From: Bacilli bacterium
GTDB lineage: Bacteria > Bacillota_I > Bacilli_A > RF39 > UBA660
Assembly (NCBI GenBank): GCA_017459965.1
Contig: JAFUBW010000011.1
Location: 1-64,000, forward strand
Direction: 5' to 3'
DNA length: 64,000 nt
Made by a program: the position numbers and the translations under genes. Within the stretch, counting starts at the first letter, position 1. The number at the start of each line of letters is the position of its first letter. Below, one piece after another: positions 18,115-26,646 of this stretch. The notes beneath the pieces are model-generated. The model worked only from the letters and a program-made list of their open reading frames with translations, searched no databases and was not told where the DNA came from.

Positions 18115-19088
18115 TGACCTATAGAAAGATTATTAGAAGTTAAATTATTCAATTTTTTTAATTCATTAACTGTCATATTATACTTATTTGAAATGCTATA
18201 TAAGCTATCTCCCTTTTGTACTGTGTAATTTGTATTTATATAATCATCTAATTTTAATATTTGACCTACTTTTAATAAATTATTAGTTAAGTTATTTAGC
18301 TTTTTTAAATTATCCACAGTAGTATTAAATTTATTTGCAATACTATATAAATTATCTCCTTTTTGAACTATATATGTTTGATTATTTGAAGTAGGTATAT
18401 TTAATTTTTGCCCTATTTGTAGATTATTATTAGTAAGATTATTTATTTTTTTTAATTCATTAACTGTTATGTTATATTTATTTGAAATTGAGTATAAACT
18501 ATCTCCTTTTTGAACTATATAGATATCTTTTTCATCTAGATTATAAGGAATTCCTTTATAATTTGCGAGTGCTTTTATAACTGCTTCTGCATAAGTTTTA
18601 TAGTTATTTTTTAAATTACTTGCTTCATCTTTGTTATTTATATTTCCGTAATCGACAATTATAGTTTCTATAGACCCTGTTTTAGATTGAATGTCATAAT
18701 AATCTTTAGAGGTATCTTCTTTACTTCTTTTTTGATAATATTTATTTACTTTTATATTAGAATTTTTTAAATTATCATTTATAGCCCTTGCTAATGTATC
18801 TTTATTTCTAAGTGCATATATTATTTCTACTCCACTTCCTTGATCTGATAATGTATTAGAAAGTGCGATTACTTTTGAATTGTTGCCATATGAATTAATT
18901 ATTTTGTTTATTCTTTCACTATTAGATAAAGTTTCATCTGAATCTCTAGTCATCTTAACATCCATACCTAATTGTTTTAATCTATCATATATATATTTAC
19001 TTATTTCTAAATTAAAATCTTTTTCTAATATATCGTTTGACGATATACCATTATCACTTCCACCTTTTGATGGATCTATTACTATCAT
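18093..19088 (-). CDS. LysM protein with catalytically dead amidase_3 domain
   Basis: Residues 1-175 align with N-acetylmuramoyl-L-alanine amidases of the amidase_3 family, followed by three LysM peptidoglycan-binding repeats (each beginning YIVQKGDSLYSIS or similar). The zinc ligands are lost: the GHGG motif reads PSKGG, the SxHxN motif reads ALSNTLS, and the catalytic VEYG reads VDYG. Only the EKD glutamate remains. It is therefore probably a structural wall or spore-coat binding protein, in the manner of SafA-type LysM proteins. The intact-motif paralogue in this window is split by element 2. The start taken is the ATG after AGGTGAGG. Confidence 0.8.
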   Translation of the reverse strand: MIVIDPSKGGSDNGISSNDILEKDFNLEISKYIYDRLKQLGMDVKMTRDSDETLSNSERINKIINSYGNNSKVIALSNTLSDQGSGVEIIYALRNKDTLARAINDNLKNSNIKVNKYYQKRSKEDTSKDYYDIQSKTGSIETIIVDYGNINNKDEASNLKNNYKTYAEAVIKALANYKGIPYNLDEKDIYIVQKGDSLYSISNKYNITVNELKKINNLTNNNLQIGQKLNIPTSNNQTYIVQKGDNLYSIANKFNTTVDNLKKLNNLTNNLLKVGQILKLDDYINTNYTVQKGDSLYSISNKYNMTVNELKKLNNLTSNNLSIGQQLKIKN

Positions 19089-19126
19089 AAACCTCACCTA
19101 ATAAAGTATATGACAATAATAAAAAA

Positions 19127-19149
19127 ACTTTAACATTTGTTAAAGTTCT
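19127..19149 (-). terminator. Terminator after the AI-2E-type transporter
   Basis: The minus strand reads AACTTTAACA, a short loop, then TGTTAAAGTT followed by TTTTTTATT. Confidence 0.75.
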
Positions 19150-20333
19150 TCTTCTATTTCTATATTATTTACTTCTTCTTGTATTTCATTATTTAATTTT
19201 ATAAATTCATATTTATCATTAAAATATGTGAATATTACTTTAATAACTGCGACAATTGGTGCGGCAAATATCATACCAATTATTCCAAATAATTTACCAA
19301 ATACAAGTAATGAAATTATGATTGTTACTGGATGAAGTTTTAATCCTTTACTTTGTACAAGTGGAGTAAATATAAAGTTATCTAAAAGTTGTACTACAAC
19401 CGCACTTATAATAACTATAATACCTGTTGGAACGCCTTGAGTAAATCCTACTATAGCTGCTGGAATAGCTCCTATATATGGTCCTACATATGGAATAGCA
19501 TTAGTAACTCCACAGAATAGCGCAAATAAAATAGCTGCTTTTAAACCTGCAATTGAAAAACCAATTGAGTTTCCTATAAATACAAGTGTTATAGTAATTA
19601 GTATTCCTTGTATATAATTAACTAATGTCTTATTTGATAAATCCAATAAATTTCTTGCATCCTCTTTCCAATTATATGGAAGTATACTTATGAATACTTT
19701 AGATACATTATCAAAATCAAATAACATATATAATCCTATAAATAAACCTAAAAGGAATGTCCCAAATCCAGATATTACTGAAGTAACTATTCCTACTATT
19801 TTATCTGGAAATTCTACTGTTATATCTTTACCTACTTGAATAATTGATGTAAATATTTCTTGTTTAATAGTTGTTGTATTATTTCCAAGTACTGGTTCAA
19901 ATATAGCTATTATTTTACTAACAAAATTACTTAAGTTTTTAGTTATAGATGGTACTATGTTAATAAAATCATTTATTTGGTTAGTAAGTACTGGTACACA
20001 GTTTATTAATAATATTACTAATATTGTTATAAATACCGAATACACTAATATAGTTGCACCTACTCTATTAAATTTATGTTTAGTTAAGAATGTTACTAGC
20101 GGATTAAATAACCATGCAATTATTATACCTATAAATAATGGTGATAAAACTTTTAAAAGTGCTTTAATAAATGCGACTATTTTCCATTCTTTAAATACAT
20201 ATGTAATTATCATAATCGCACCTACTATTAATACTATTAATAGTATTTTTAGCATTTTATTTAAAAGTAATATTCCCTCATTTACTTTATCATAATCTAT
20301 ACTATCATTTTTTCTAGGACTTTTTCTAAGCAT
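19140..20333 (-). CDS. AI-2E family transporter-like permease
   Basis: The 397-residue protein has about eight membrane segments and the family blocks GLYMLFDFDNVSKVF, LVNYIQGILITITLVFIGNSIGF, FCGVTNAIPYVGPYIGAIPAAIVGF and LQLLDNFIFTPLVQSKGLKLHPVTIIISLLVFG. The PYVGP and DN-x-x-x-P-L-V motifs are characteristic. Substrates of this family vary and autoinducer-2 transport is established for only a few members, so the substrate is unknown. An acidic C-terminal tail is present. Confidence 0.9.
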   Translation of the reverse strand: MLRKSPRKNDSIDYDKVNEGILLLNKMLKILLIVLIVGAIMIITYVFKEWKIVAFIKALLKVLSPLFIGIIIAWLFNPLVTFLTKHKFNRVGATILVYSVFITILVILLINCVPVLTNQINDFINIVPSITKNLSNFVSKIIAIFEPVLGNNTTTIKQEIFTSIIQVGKDITVEFPDKIVGIVTSVISGFGTFLLGLFIGLYMLFDFDNVSKVFISILPYNWKEDARNLLDLSNKTLVNYIQGILITITLVFIGNSIGFSIAGLKAAILFALFCGVTNAIPYVGPYIGAIPAAIVGFTQGVPTGIIVIISAVVVQLLDNFIFTPLVQSKGLKLHPVTIIISLLVFGKLFGIIGMIFAAPIVAVIKVIFTYFNDKYEFIKLNNEIQEEVNNIEIEEEL

Positions 20334-20418
20334 ATAAACACTCCCTTTATATTAGTATATCATGCATAAATCAATTTAAACAAAAAAATAATAAAGAATG
20401 ACACCTTCTTTACTATTT

Positions 20419-20619
20419 TTATACAATTATAATTAAAAAGATTGCTATTACAAATATTATCATTGAAATAAAAAGTATATTTGTAAAACCAAAATTATTA
20501 TGTTTATGTTCATTTTTTAATAATTCATTTTGAATATATAAATTTCTATATTCTCTTTCCATTGATATTTGTTTTTTAATATTTTCTAATCTTTCAATAC
20601 TATCATCTGTTAATTTCAT
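20419..20619 (-). CDS. Small tail-anchored protein
   Basis: This 66-residue protein has a charged helical head (DDSIERLENIKKQISMEREYRNLY) and a C-terminal membrane segment (ILFISMIIFVIAIFLIIIV). No family is recognised. A weak ribosome binding site (AGGAGATA) precedes the ATG. It stands alone between two unrelated genes, each with its own hairpin. Confidence 0.5.
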   Translation of the reverse strand: MKLTDDSIERLENIKKQISMEREYRNLYIQNELLKNEHKHNNFGFTNILFISMIIFVIAIFLIIIV

Positions 20620-20718
20620 ATTATCTCCTATATTTTTTTAGCGTACTTTATAAGTATAATACAAAAAAAATATATTTCAATAAAATTACTTAAAAATTAA
20701 CTTTTTTTACAAAAAAAA

Positions 20719-20743
20719 TAACTCTTTTAAAGAGTTATAAATT
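20719..20743 (-). terminator. Terminator after the small membrane protein at 20735
   Basis: The minus strand reads AACTCTTT, a two-base loop, AAAGAGTT followed by ATTTTTTTT. Confidence 0.65.
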
Positions 20744-21052
20744 TCTTTTTACTAATATTCTTATTATATAGAATAGGAAAATACAATACATAAAGAACAT
20801 AAACCATATAAGTATTATATAAAAAATTCCTTTGGTACCAATATAATTACTTACTAATCCAACAACATTTGTTGGTACATATTTATTTATTAAAGCAGTT
20901 AGTTCTGGTACTTTTAAATTATCTGCAATAAAATGAAGTAATCTATATAATATATCCATTGATATTACTAAATATACAAATGATGAAAATCTTCTAAAGA
21001 ATGCAACTACTGCGATTATAAGTAAAATAAATACTATTAAATCAACATACAT
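20735..21052 (-). CDS. Unknown membrane protein, three segments
   Basis: The 105-residue protein has hydrophobic segments at about residues 3-20, 23-40 (weak) and 75-100. A loop contains LKVPELTALINKYVPTNVVGLVSNYIG. No family is recognised. An AGGAGG precedes the ATG. The sequence is well formed and is unlikely to be a chance frame, but nothing about function can be inferred. Confidence 0.5.
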   Translation of the reverse strand: MYVDLIVFILLIIAVVAFFRRFSSFVYLVISMDILYRLLHFIADNLKVPELTALINKYVPTNVVGLVSNYIGTKGIFYIILIWFMFFMYCIFLFYIIRILVKRNL

Positions 21053-21119
21053 AATAAGACTCCTCCTTATAAAAATAATATCACTTTATAATTATTAATA
21101 CAATTAATTATTTTATACT

Positions 21120-21878
21120 TTACATTGATTTTATATTACTAATTGCTTTTTTTAATGTCTTATTACCTCTAACATTTGAATATATATTTTCATCTTCTGA
21201 TTTAAATGAATAATAAGTTGGAGTTATATTACCATACACATCTATATTTAGTGATCCATCTACTACATTATCTTCAATTAATTTAGGAAGTGGATATTCA
21301 TTTCTAAATTTTTCTAATATTTTTTTATTACCCAACATGTATTTTGTAGTTTTATCTCCAATACTATTTATATAATCAATATCCTCTTTAGTTAGATTAA
21401 CTGCTCTTCCTATTTTATCAATTATATATACTTTATCATTAGGTGATTCTTCAATCACATTAAAATATTGTTTTAAAAACTTTATATTTTCTTCTAAATT
21501 ATTCTTCTTAAGTTCTAACATATGAAATTTATCAGATGATATTCTTATTTGAAGATTAGTTTTTTCTTTCATTATAAAAAACATATTAATTAGTTCATCT
21601 GTTAATACACTGCCATTTGTAACTATAATAAGCTCTTTTATATTCATTTTATCTTGACTTAGTATATCAGTTATTTTTTTTAATTGATTAATCGCAAGTA
21701 ATGGTTCTCCACCTGTTAGTAATAATGTATTTATTCTAGCTATATTATTAAATATTTTTTCTATTATTTCTTCTTTCATATATTTATTTTCACTATCACC
21801 TCTAAAACAATGCATACACTCTAAATTACATTGTCTAGTAAGCTCTAATAATAATATTCTAACATTTAATCTTTCCAT
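21120..21878 (-). CDS. Radical SAM protein
   Basis: The 252-residue protein carries the radical SAM cluster motif CNLECMHC near residue 15 (CxxxCxxC), the GGEP motif near residue 57 and an N-G-S-V-L loop near residue 88. The C-terminus lacks an obvious SPASM cysteine cluster. Radical SAM enzymes cleave S-adenosylmethionine to start radical chemistry; the substrate is unknown and may be a peptide. The start is the ATG of MERLNV, seven bases after AGGAGTG. The next gene (21920) lies upstream on the same strand, about 40 bases away. Confidence 0.85.
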   Translation of the reverse strand: MERLNVRILLLELTRQCNLECMHCFRGDSENKYMKEEIIEKIFNNIARINTLLLTGGEPLLAINQLKKITDILSQDKMNIKELIIVTNGSVLTDELINMFFIMKEKTNLQIRISSDKFHMLELKKNNLEENIKFLKQYFNVIEESPNDKVYIIDKIGRAVNLTKEDIDYINSIGDKTTKYMLGNKKILEKFRNEYPLPKLIEDNVVDGSLNIDVYGNITPTYYSFKSEDENIYSNVRGNKTLKKAISNIKSM

Positions 21879-21903
21879 TGTAATCACTCCTGTTGGTTAT
21901 AAA

Positions 21904-21921
21904 AACTCGGAACACCGAGTT
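21904..21921 (-). terminator. Terminator after the 131-residue gene
   Basis: The minus strand reads ACTCGG, TGTT, CCGAGT followed by TTTTATAA, a compact GC-containing hairpin at the stop codon. Confidence 0.75.
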
Positions 21922-22315
21922 ATAATTTTTTATTATTATGTTTATCAATTGACTCTTCGCTTAGTCTTTGTAAATTATTAATCATTTTTAAAACATCATC
22001 TATAGGATAACATCTCATCTTATTAATAATTAAAAACAAATGATTCCATGAATAATATAAATCTTTATCTATTTGTTCTATATAATGAAGAGTTTGATGA
22101 GATAAATTTCCTAAGTAAGCACCATTTTCTATTGTTGGATCTATACTTTCACCATTTCTTTTTAATTCTTCTCTTTTTTCTATATGGTGATAAGTTGGAT
22201 AATTTTCTTCATTTATTTCATATCCCATCCAATCAATATATGGTTTATCATCTGGATAATATATTTCTTTCATTTTCTTCATTACTTTTTTTCTAATAGA
22301 TGCTTTATTTTTCAT
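21920..22315 (-). CDS. Unknown protein with HNH-like histidine pattern
   Basis: The 131-residue protein contains YPTYHHI near residue 42, then NGAYLGNLSHQTLHYIEQID near residue 85. Together these give an HH...N-G-A...H...H pattern that resembles small HNH-type nucleases. The similarity is loose and no cysteine pairs are present, so an enzymatic role is only a suggestion. It lies directly beside two tRNA genes. Confidence 0.45.
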   Translation of the reverse strand: MKNKASIRKKVMKKMKEIYYPDDKPYIDWMGYEINEENYPTYHHIEKREELKRNGESIDPTIENGAYLGNLSHQTLHYIEQIDKDLYYSWNHLFLIINKMRCYPIDDVLKMINNLQRLSEESIDKHNNKKL

Positions 22316-22331
22316 TTAAACCTCATAAAAA

Positions 22332-22407
22332 TGGTGACCTGTACGAGATTCGAACTCGTGAATGTTGCCTTGAGAGGGCAATGTGTTAACCACTTCACCA
22401 ACAGGCC
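22332..22407 (-). tRNA. tRNA-Glu (anticodon CTC)
   Basis: A 76-base cloverleaf can be folded on the minus strand: acceptor GGCCTGT pairing with ACAGGTC, an anticodon stem TTGCC/GGCAA enclosing the loop CTCTCAA, a T arm with GTTCGAATC, and an encoded CCA. The anticodon read from the loop is CTC, which decodes GAG. Confidence 0.93.
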
Positions 22408-22408
22408 A

Positions 22409-22483
22409 TGGCTGCCCAAGTTAGATTCGAACTAACGCATAATAGATTCAGAGTCTACCGCCTTACCACTTGGCTATTGGGCA
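22409..22483 (-). tRNA. tRNA-Gln (anticodon CTG)
   Basis: A 75-base cloverleaf on the minus strand has acceptor TGCCCAA, D arm with AGTGGTAAGGC, an anticodon loop CTCTGAA (anticodon CTG, decoding CAG), the T-loop TTCGAAT and an encoded CCA. It lies one base from tRNA-Glu and is probably cotranscribed with it. Confidence 0.92.
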
Positions 22484-22552
22484 ATTTCAAAATAATTATA
22501 ACATATTTAGTTAATTTTTGTTATAATAATTTTAAAGGAGTTTGACTTTTTT

Positions 22553-23389
22553 ATGATAGATGTAATTATTCCAGTATATAACACTCCAATAAATGATTTA
22601 AAAAGATGTTTTGATAGTGTACTAAAACAAACATATAAAGATTATAAAGTATATATAATTGATGATGGGAGTAATGAAGAAACTAAAAAATTTATAGATA
22701 TATATACTAAAGATAAGAAGAATTTTTTTGTTAAACATATTGTTAATGGTGGCGCTAGTGCTGCTAGAAATATAGGTTTAAATTTATCTAAAAGTAAATA
22801 TGTTACTTTTGTAGATAGTGATGATACTATTTATAGAGGGTTTTTAAACCAATCTATTAAATATATTGAAAAATATGATTTAGATGTAATAATTGGTGGT
22901 TATAATGAAATTGTAAATAATAAAATTGTTAGAATTAGAAAATGTATGCCTGGCCTTCATATATATCAAGATGAAAGATTAGTATTATTTTTTAAAAAAT
23001 TATTAACATCTAAGACCACTAAAAGTAATATAGAAATTGGTGATTGTCCAACTGGTAGAATATATACTAGACTTTTTAGAAGAAAAAGTATTGATGACTT
23101 AAGATTTAATGAAAATATAAGAATAAGCGAAGATACTTTGTTTATGATTGATTATATGTATAAAGTTAAAAAAATAGGTATAGTAGATAAAGTTTGGTAT
23201 AACTATTATAAAAATAGTTATTCTATAACTAATAATACAAACAATAAGATATTAATATCTAATGTTAAAAGTTTTATTAAACAAATCAATGATAACTTAT
23301 TTAACGAACAAAACAAAATAATAAAAGACGCTTATAAAGGTAGAATTAAAAAAGCAAAAAAATATATAGAAGAATTAAAAAAACACTAA
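22553..23389 (+). CDS. Family 2 glycosyltransferase
   Basis: The 278-residue protein begins MIDVIIPVYNTPINDLKRCFDSVLKQTYKDY with the GT-A nucleotide-binding pattern. It has the DDGS motif near residue 37, NGGASAARNIGL near residue 66 and the metal-binding DSDD motif near residue 90. Family 2 enzymes transfer sugars from nucleotide donors to cell-surface polymers. The acceptor cannot be told. AAAGGAG precedes the start by nine bases. It is a single plus-strand gene flanked by terminators. Confidence 0.9.
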   Translation: MIDVIIPVYNTPINDLKRCFDSVLKQTYKDYKVYIIDDGSNEETKKFIDIYTKDKKNFFVKHIVNGGASAARNIGLNLSKSKYVTFVDSDDTIYRGFLNQSIKYIEKYDLDVIIGGYNEIVNNKIVRIRKCMPGLHIYQDERLVLFFKKLLTSKTTKSNIEIGDCPTGRIYTRLFRRKSIDDLRFNENIRISEDTLFMIDYMYKVKKIGIVDKVWYNYYKNSYSITNNTNNKILISNVKSFIKQINDNLFNEQNKIIKDAYKGRIKKAKKYIEELKKH

Positions 23390-23407
23390 TAAATAAATTA
23401 GTGTTTT
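23379..23407. terminator. Bidirectional terminator after the glycosyltransferase
   Basis: AAACACTAAT and ATTAGTGTTT form a stem around AAATAA, with A runs on one side and T runs on the other, between convergent genes. Confidence 0.75.
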
Positions 23408-23417
23408 TATATATCTA

Positions 23418-23885
23418 TTAGTTATTTCCTACATATTTAGCAGATCCAAATCCTAAGATTAATTGGAATATATTTGGGAAGAAAAATAACCCAACTGCGA
23501 ATCCAGTTCCTTTACCAAATGCTTTGGCTAAAGCTAAACTAAATTTTGCAAGCATTACTATTTCAACTACTGCTGATACGAATGATAAGAATCCTTTTAA
23601 TCCATCATTTGAAACGCTATTACCAATTCCTGATAATACACCAGCACCAACTACTGGAATAATAAACCAATATAGGAATGATAAGTTAGAAATTTTATAC
23701 ATTATATATGTATTATATATAGGTATTAATGCTTTCCATCCTGCTTCACCTGCTTTAGTAAATATTTTCCAGCATGCAATAACAGTTAAAACATAGAATA
23801 TTAAACATCCTATAACTATTGTTGCAAGTAAAGTACCTGCTACTGCTGATACTGCTACAGTTTGTTCAGTTGTTAAACCTTCCAT
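23418..23885 (-). CDS. DUF5684 membrane protein
   Basis: The 155-residue protein has four or five membrane segments and the motif CWKIFTKAGEAGWKALIPIYNTYIMYKIS near residue 37, which is the DUF5684 signature also seen next to some signal peptidases. Its function is unknown. The C-terminal half repeats the glycine-rich pattern KAFGKGTGFAVGLFFFPNIFQLILGFG. AAGGAGGT precedes the start. Confidence 0.85.
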   Translation of the reverse strand: MEGLTTEQTVAVSAVAGTLLATIVIGCLIFYVLTVIACWKIFTKAGEAGWKALIPIYNTYIMYKISNLSFLYWFIIPVVGAGVLSGIGNSVSNDGLKGFLSFVSAVVEIVMLAKFSLALAKAFGKGTGFAVGLFFFPNIFQLILGFGSAKYVGNN

Positions 23886-23990
23886 ATCTACACCTCCTTA
23901 CGTTATATTCTATAAATATATTATCACAGTATAATAAATAAATCTAGTATTTATTAATAATAAAAAATGAACAAATTACTTATTCATTTT

Positions 23991-24122
23991 TCAATTTTTT
24001 ATTGATTTACTTATGGCAGATTGTGTAGTAAAAGTAAATTCTGCTGTTTTAGAAAAACTACCATATTTTGATACATCATAAAATACTTTATATAAATTTA
24101 AATTAATATTACCTTTAAACAT
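23991..24122 (-). pseudogene. LysR-type regulator, N-terminal fragment
   Basis: A 43-residue frame begins at an ATG after AGGTGAT and reads NLNLYKVFYDVSKYGSFSK and then TAEFTFTTQSAISKSIKN. That is the winged helix-turn-helix start of LysR regulators (normally about 300 residues). It stops at TGA exactly where the next helix should begin, and a hairpin with a T run follows immediately. No effector-binding domain is found nearby. The remnant still has a start and a ribosome binding site. Confidence 0.7.
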
Positions 24123-24149
24123 TATTATCACCTATTAGAATTATACAAA

Positions 24150-24172
24150 AAAAGTAGAATTAATCTACTTTA
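24150..24172 (-). terminator. Terminator after the XRE-regulator gene
   Basis: AAAGTAGA, TTAA and TCTACTTT form a hairpin followed on the minus strand by a run of T. Confidence 0.7.
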
Positions 24173-24656
24173 TTTTGTTAATACTTTTTTATTCCAAGAT
24201 TTTTTATTACATTTAGGACATTTTAAATATCTTGTTCTTCCCATGTGCATAGCTATAAATACACTTTTATATGTTGGAACATATTTATGATGACATTCAC
24301 TGCATTCATAATAACCTGCAACTTGTTCTATTTTAAGCGCATTTATCATACCAAATATAAAAGTGATAAAACCTATAACAATAAGAATAATTCTTATATA
24401 GTCTTGCATTTGCAAATAAGAAGCAATAAATATAAGTGTAATAAATGTAATACTTGAAGTAAATCCAATTACCCATTCTAAATTAAGTAATTGTCTATCC
24501 TTTTCTTCTTTTAATCTTGTCATTTCAAGTAAATGTTCTTCTAAAACTTTTTCATTATTTTTCATATCTACTATTTCCCCACTAAATAGATCATTAATGG
24601 AAACATCTAGTATTTCACAAAGTTCTGGCATAGTTCCTGCATCTGGAAGGCATAAT
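24170..24656 (-). pseudogene. Split XRE regulator, 3' part (continues at 36653)
   Basis: Read in the host frame, the sequence goes GLCLPDAGTMPELCEILDVSI, NDLFSGE, a Lys/Glu-rich helix, two membrane segments and a C-terminal zinc ribbon (CSECHHKY and CPKCNKK). It lacks the helix-turn-helix start, which is found 12 kb away at 36653-36773. Joining the two across the GG core restores an unbroken SKWERGLCLPDAG frame. Element 1 therefore split one gene for a membrane-bound XRE protein. An internal ATG at 24629-24631 would give a 153-residue membrane/zinc-ribbon protein without the DNA-binding domain. Confidence 0.85.
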
Positions 24657-26333
24657 CCTGTTTCCCATTACAAATGACACATCATCAATACGATTAGTTT
24701 CTTTGTTATATTTGCCTATATAATCTCCACCTAATTTTAATATAAATCTAATAACATTTGGATTAATATTTCCATTCTCATCAACTACTCCTACAATAAT
24801 CTTATCAAAAAATCTTTCAAAGCAAGTTCTATCAAATTCTTTTAAAGGTTTTTCACTTTCTGAAATGATACTTTCAATTTCTTTTAATTGTTTAGTCATT
24901 TTATCATTTGTATCTTTAATCATTTCATATTCATTAATTTTGGAATTAATGATTTTTAATTGCTCATTTATTTCTTTTTCTTTTTCATTATAGGCATCTT
25001 TATTTTCAATGTTATCTAGTTTTAAGTCAATTAAGTTTGATAATCTTTTTTGTAGAGTATCCTTATCTTTATACAATTTATCAAGTTTAATTTTGCTATC
25101 ATCTTCTGATAAAGTATCTTTAATAGCCATTAATAACTTATCTTTTGTTTTATGTCTTTTAGTTATTACAGAATTATATATTTGAACAAATATTTCTTCT
25201 AATACATTCTCTCTTAAAGTTAGTGATTCTGGACAATTATCTTTGTTTACTACTTTATGATAACAAGACCAGTAAACATTTTGTTTTCCACTTTTTAATT
25301 TACCACTTACTCTATGCGAATAATTTGTTCCACATATACCACATTCTATTTTAGAACTAAATGGATATTTATTAGTAAATTTACTTGAATGACTTTTTCC
25401 ATCTGGTATTATTTTTCTACTTCGTTTAGATAATATTTCTTGGCACTTATTCCAAACTTCTCTTGAAACAATAGGTGTATGATGGTCTTTAACATAATAT
25501 TGTTCTTTTTCGCCATAGTTTCTTTGTTTCTTATGTGTTATTGGACTTACTGTGTAATATTTTTGCATTCTTAAATCTCCAACATATTTTTCATTAGAAA
25601 TCATTTCTCTTACACCTTGTTGAGTAAAATTTTTACCAGTATATGATTTATAACCTTTTTCATTAAGTCTATTTGCTATTGTTCTTGTTCCTATTCCATC
25701 AGCATACCAATTAAATATCATTCTAACTACTTCTGCTTGTTCTTCAAATACTTCAAGTGTTTTAAGCTCTTTATTCCATTTAAAGCCATAACTTTCAGCT
25801 TTACCAACAAATTCTCCTCTTTTCATCATGGCTCTAATACCCATTTTTACATTTTGAGATGTTGATTCACTCTCGCCTTGTGCAAAGGCACTATAAAAGG
25901 TTAAAAACATTTCACTATCTAAATCTATTGTATGTATGTTTTCTTTTTCAAAATAAACATCAATATTTTTTTCTCTTAATATTCTACAATATTTTAAAGT
26001 ATCAAGTGTATTTCTTGCAAATCTTGATATAGATTTAGCAATTATCATATCTATCTTACCATTTAAGGCATCATCTATCATTCTTTGAAATTCACATCTA
26101 TTCTTTACTTGTGTTCCAGATATTCCCTCATCTGCATATATTCCTACAAACTCCCAATCTGGATTAGACTTAATAAATTCTCCATAATGTTCTATTTGTG
26201 ATTCATAACTATTAAGTTGCTCCTCACTATCTGTTGAAACCCTACAATATGCACAAACTCTTTTTAAAATTCTTTTAATCGTATTGACACTTTTGGATAT
26301 GAGATTAGGTTTAATAATCTCAACCTGTGCCAT
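24615..26333 (-). CDS. Large serine recombinase of element 1 (tail read from host DNA)
   Basis: The 572-residue protein has the resolvase domain with catalytic serine in CAYCRVSTDSEEQLNS (about residue 32) and SISRFARNTLDTL near residue 100. A recombinase domain (GFKWNKELKTLEVFEEQAEVVRMIFNWY) and a zinc ribbon (CGICG...CYHK, near residues 336-365) follow, then a coiled coil. Its stop codon at 24615 lies outside the element: the last 13 residues (after AGG at 24657-24659) are host DNA read in another frame. In the excised circle the frame runs across attP into 36502-36651, giving a different 49-residue tail. Confidence 0.92.
   Translation of the reverse strand: MAQVEIIKPNLISKSVNTIKRILKRVCAYCRVSTDSEEQLNSYESQIEHYGEFIKSNPDWEFVGIYADEGISGTQVKNRCEFQRMIDDALNGKIDMIIAKSISRFARNTLDTLKYCRILREKNIDVYFEKENIHTIDLDSEMFLTFYSAFAQGESESTSQNVKMGIRAMMKRGEFVGKAESYGFKWNKELKTLEVFEEQAEVVRMIFNWYADGIGTRTIANRLNEKGYKSYTGKNFTQQGVREMISNEKYVGDLRMQKYYTVSPITHKKQRNYGEKEQYYVKDHHTPIVSREVWNKCQEILSKRSRKIIPDGKSHSSKFTNKYPFSSKIECGICGTNYSHRVSGKLKSGKQNVYWSCYHKVVNKDNCPESLTLRENVLEEIFVQIYNSVITKRHKTKDKLLMAIKDTLSEDDSKIKLDKLYKDKDTLQKRLSNLIDLKLDNIENKDAYNEKEKEINEQLKIINSKINEYEMIKDTNDKMTKQLKEIESIISESEKPLKEFDRTCFERFFDKIIVGVVDENGNINPNVIRFILKLGGDYIGKYNKETNRIDDVSFVMGNRIMPSRCRNYARTL
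24646..24680 (-). other. Left attachment site of element 1
   Basis: The core dinucleotide CC is at 24657-24658. Inside the element, TTACAAATGACAC (24668-24680) lies nine bases from the core. The facing repeat at the other end lies nine bases from its core too, so the core is the exact centre of the reconstructed attP. Confidence 0.8.
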
Positions 26334-26422
26334 TTATAACCTCTCTTTCTATTTTTAGTAGCAGTATTTTAATTCTGCCCTCGTATTCATTATACCTTAT
26401 TTATTTTTAAATCTGTAGTCTT

Positions 26423-26575
26423 TTAATAAAATTTACTTATTTTTTCTTTTAATATGTAATATTGTTTTTCATTTATTAATTTTAAGTCTTTTAATTTTGC
26501 TATTATTGATAAATTTATTGTTTCATCAATATAATTTTCTATTTCTAACTCGGTTAATTGTTTTGTATCTGTCAT
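26423..26575 (-). CDS. Small protein upstream of the recombinase
   Basis: A 50-residue protein begins MTDTKQLTELEIENYIDETI and continues NLSIIAKLKDLKLINEKQYY, ILKEKISKFY. It has a SHOCT-like final helix pair and its position, directly upstream of a large serine recombinase, is the usual place for a small accessory protein of such elements. It might be an excision or directionality factor, but this is not shown. Element 2 has a small gene in the same place (42700). Confidence 0.55.
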   Translation of the reverse strand: MTDTKQLTELEIENYIDETINLSIIAKLKDLKLINEKQYYILKEKISKFY

Positions 26576-26646
26576 ATTTTTTTACCCCCTCTCAATATAT
26601 TTTTAATAATAATTCCTCATACTAATCTCATTCCTTTCGTTCAATA

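Noticed and set aside
22332-22483. Reading the two tRNA genes as attachment sites for another element.
   Set aside because: No duplicated tRNA 3' end was seen nearby, and no integrase gene adjoins them.
24629-24631. The ATG of MPELCEILDVSI as a true start of the membrane/zinc-ribbon protein.
   Set aside because: No ribosome binding site precedes it, and the frame clearly continues into XRE sequence when joined to the distant 5' part.
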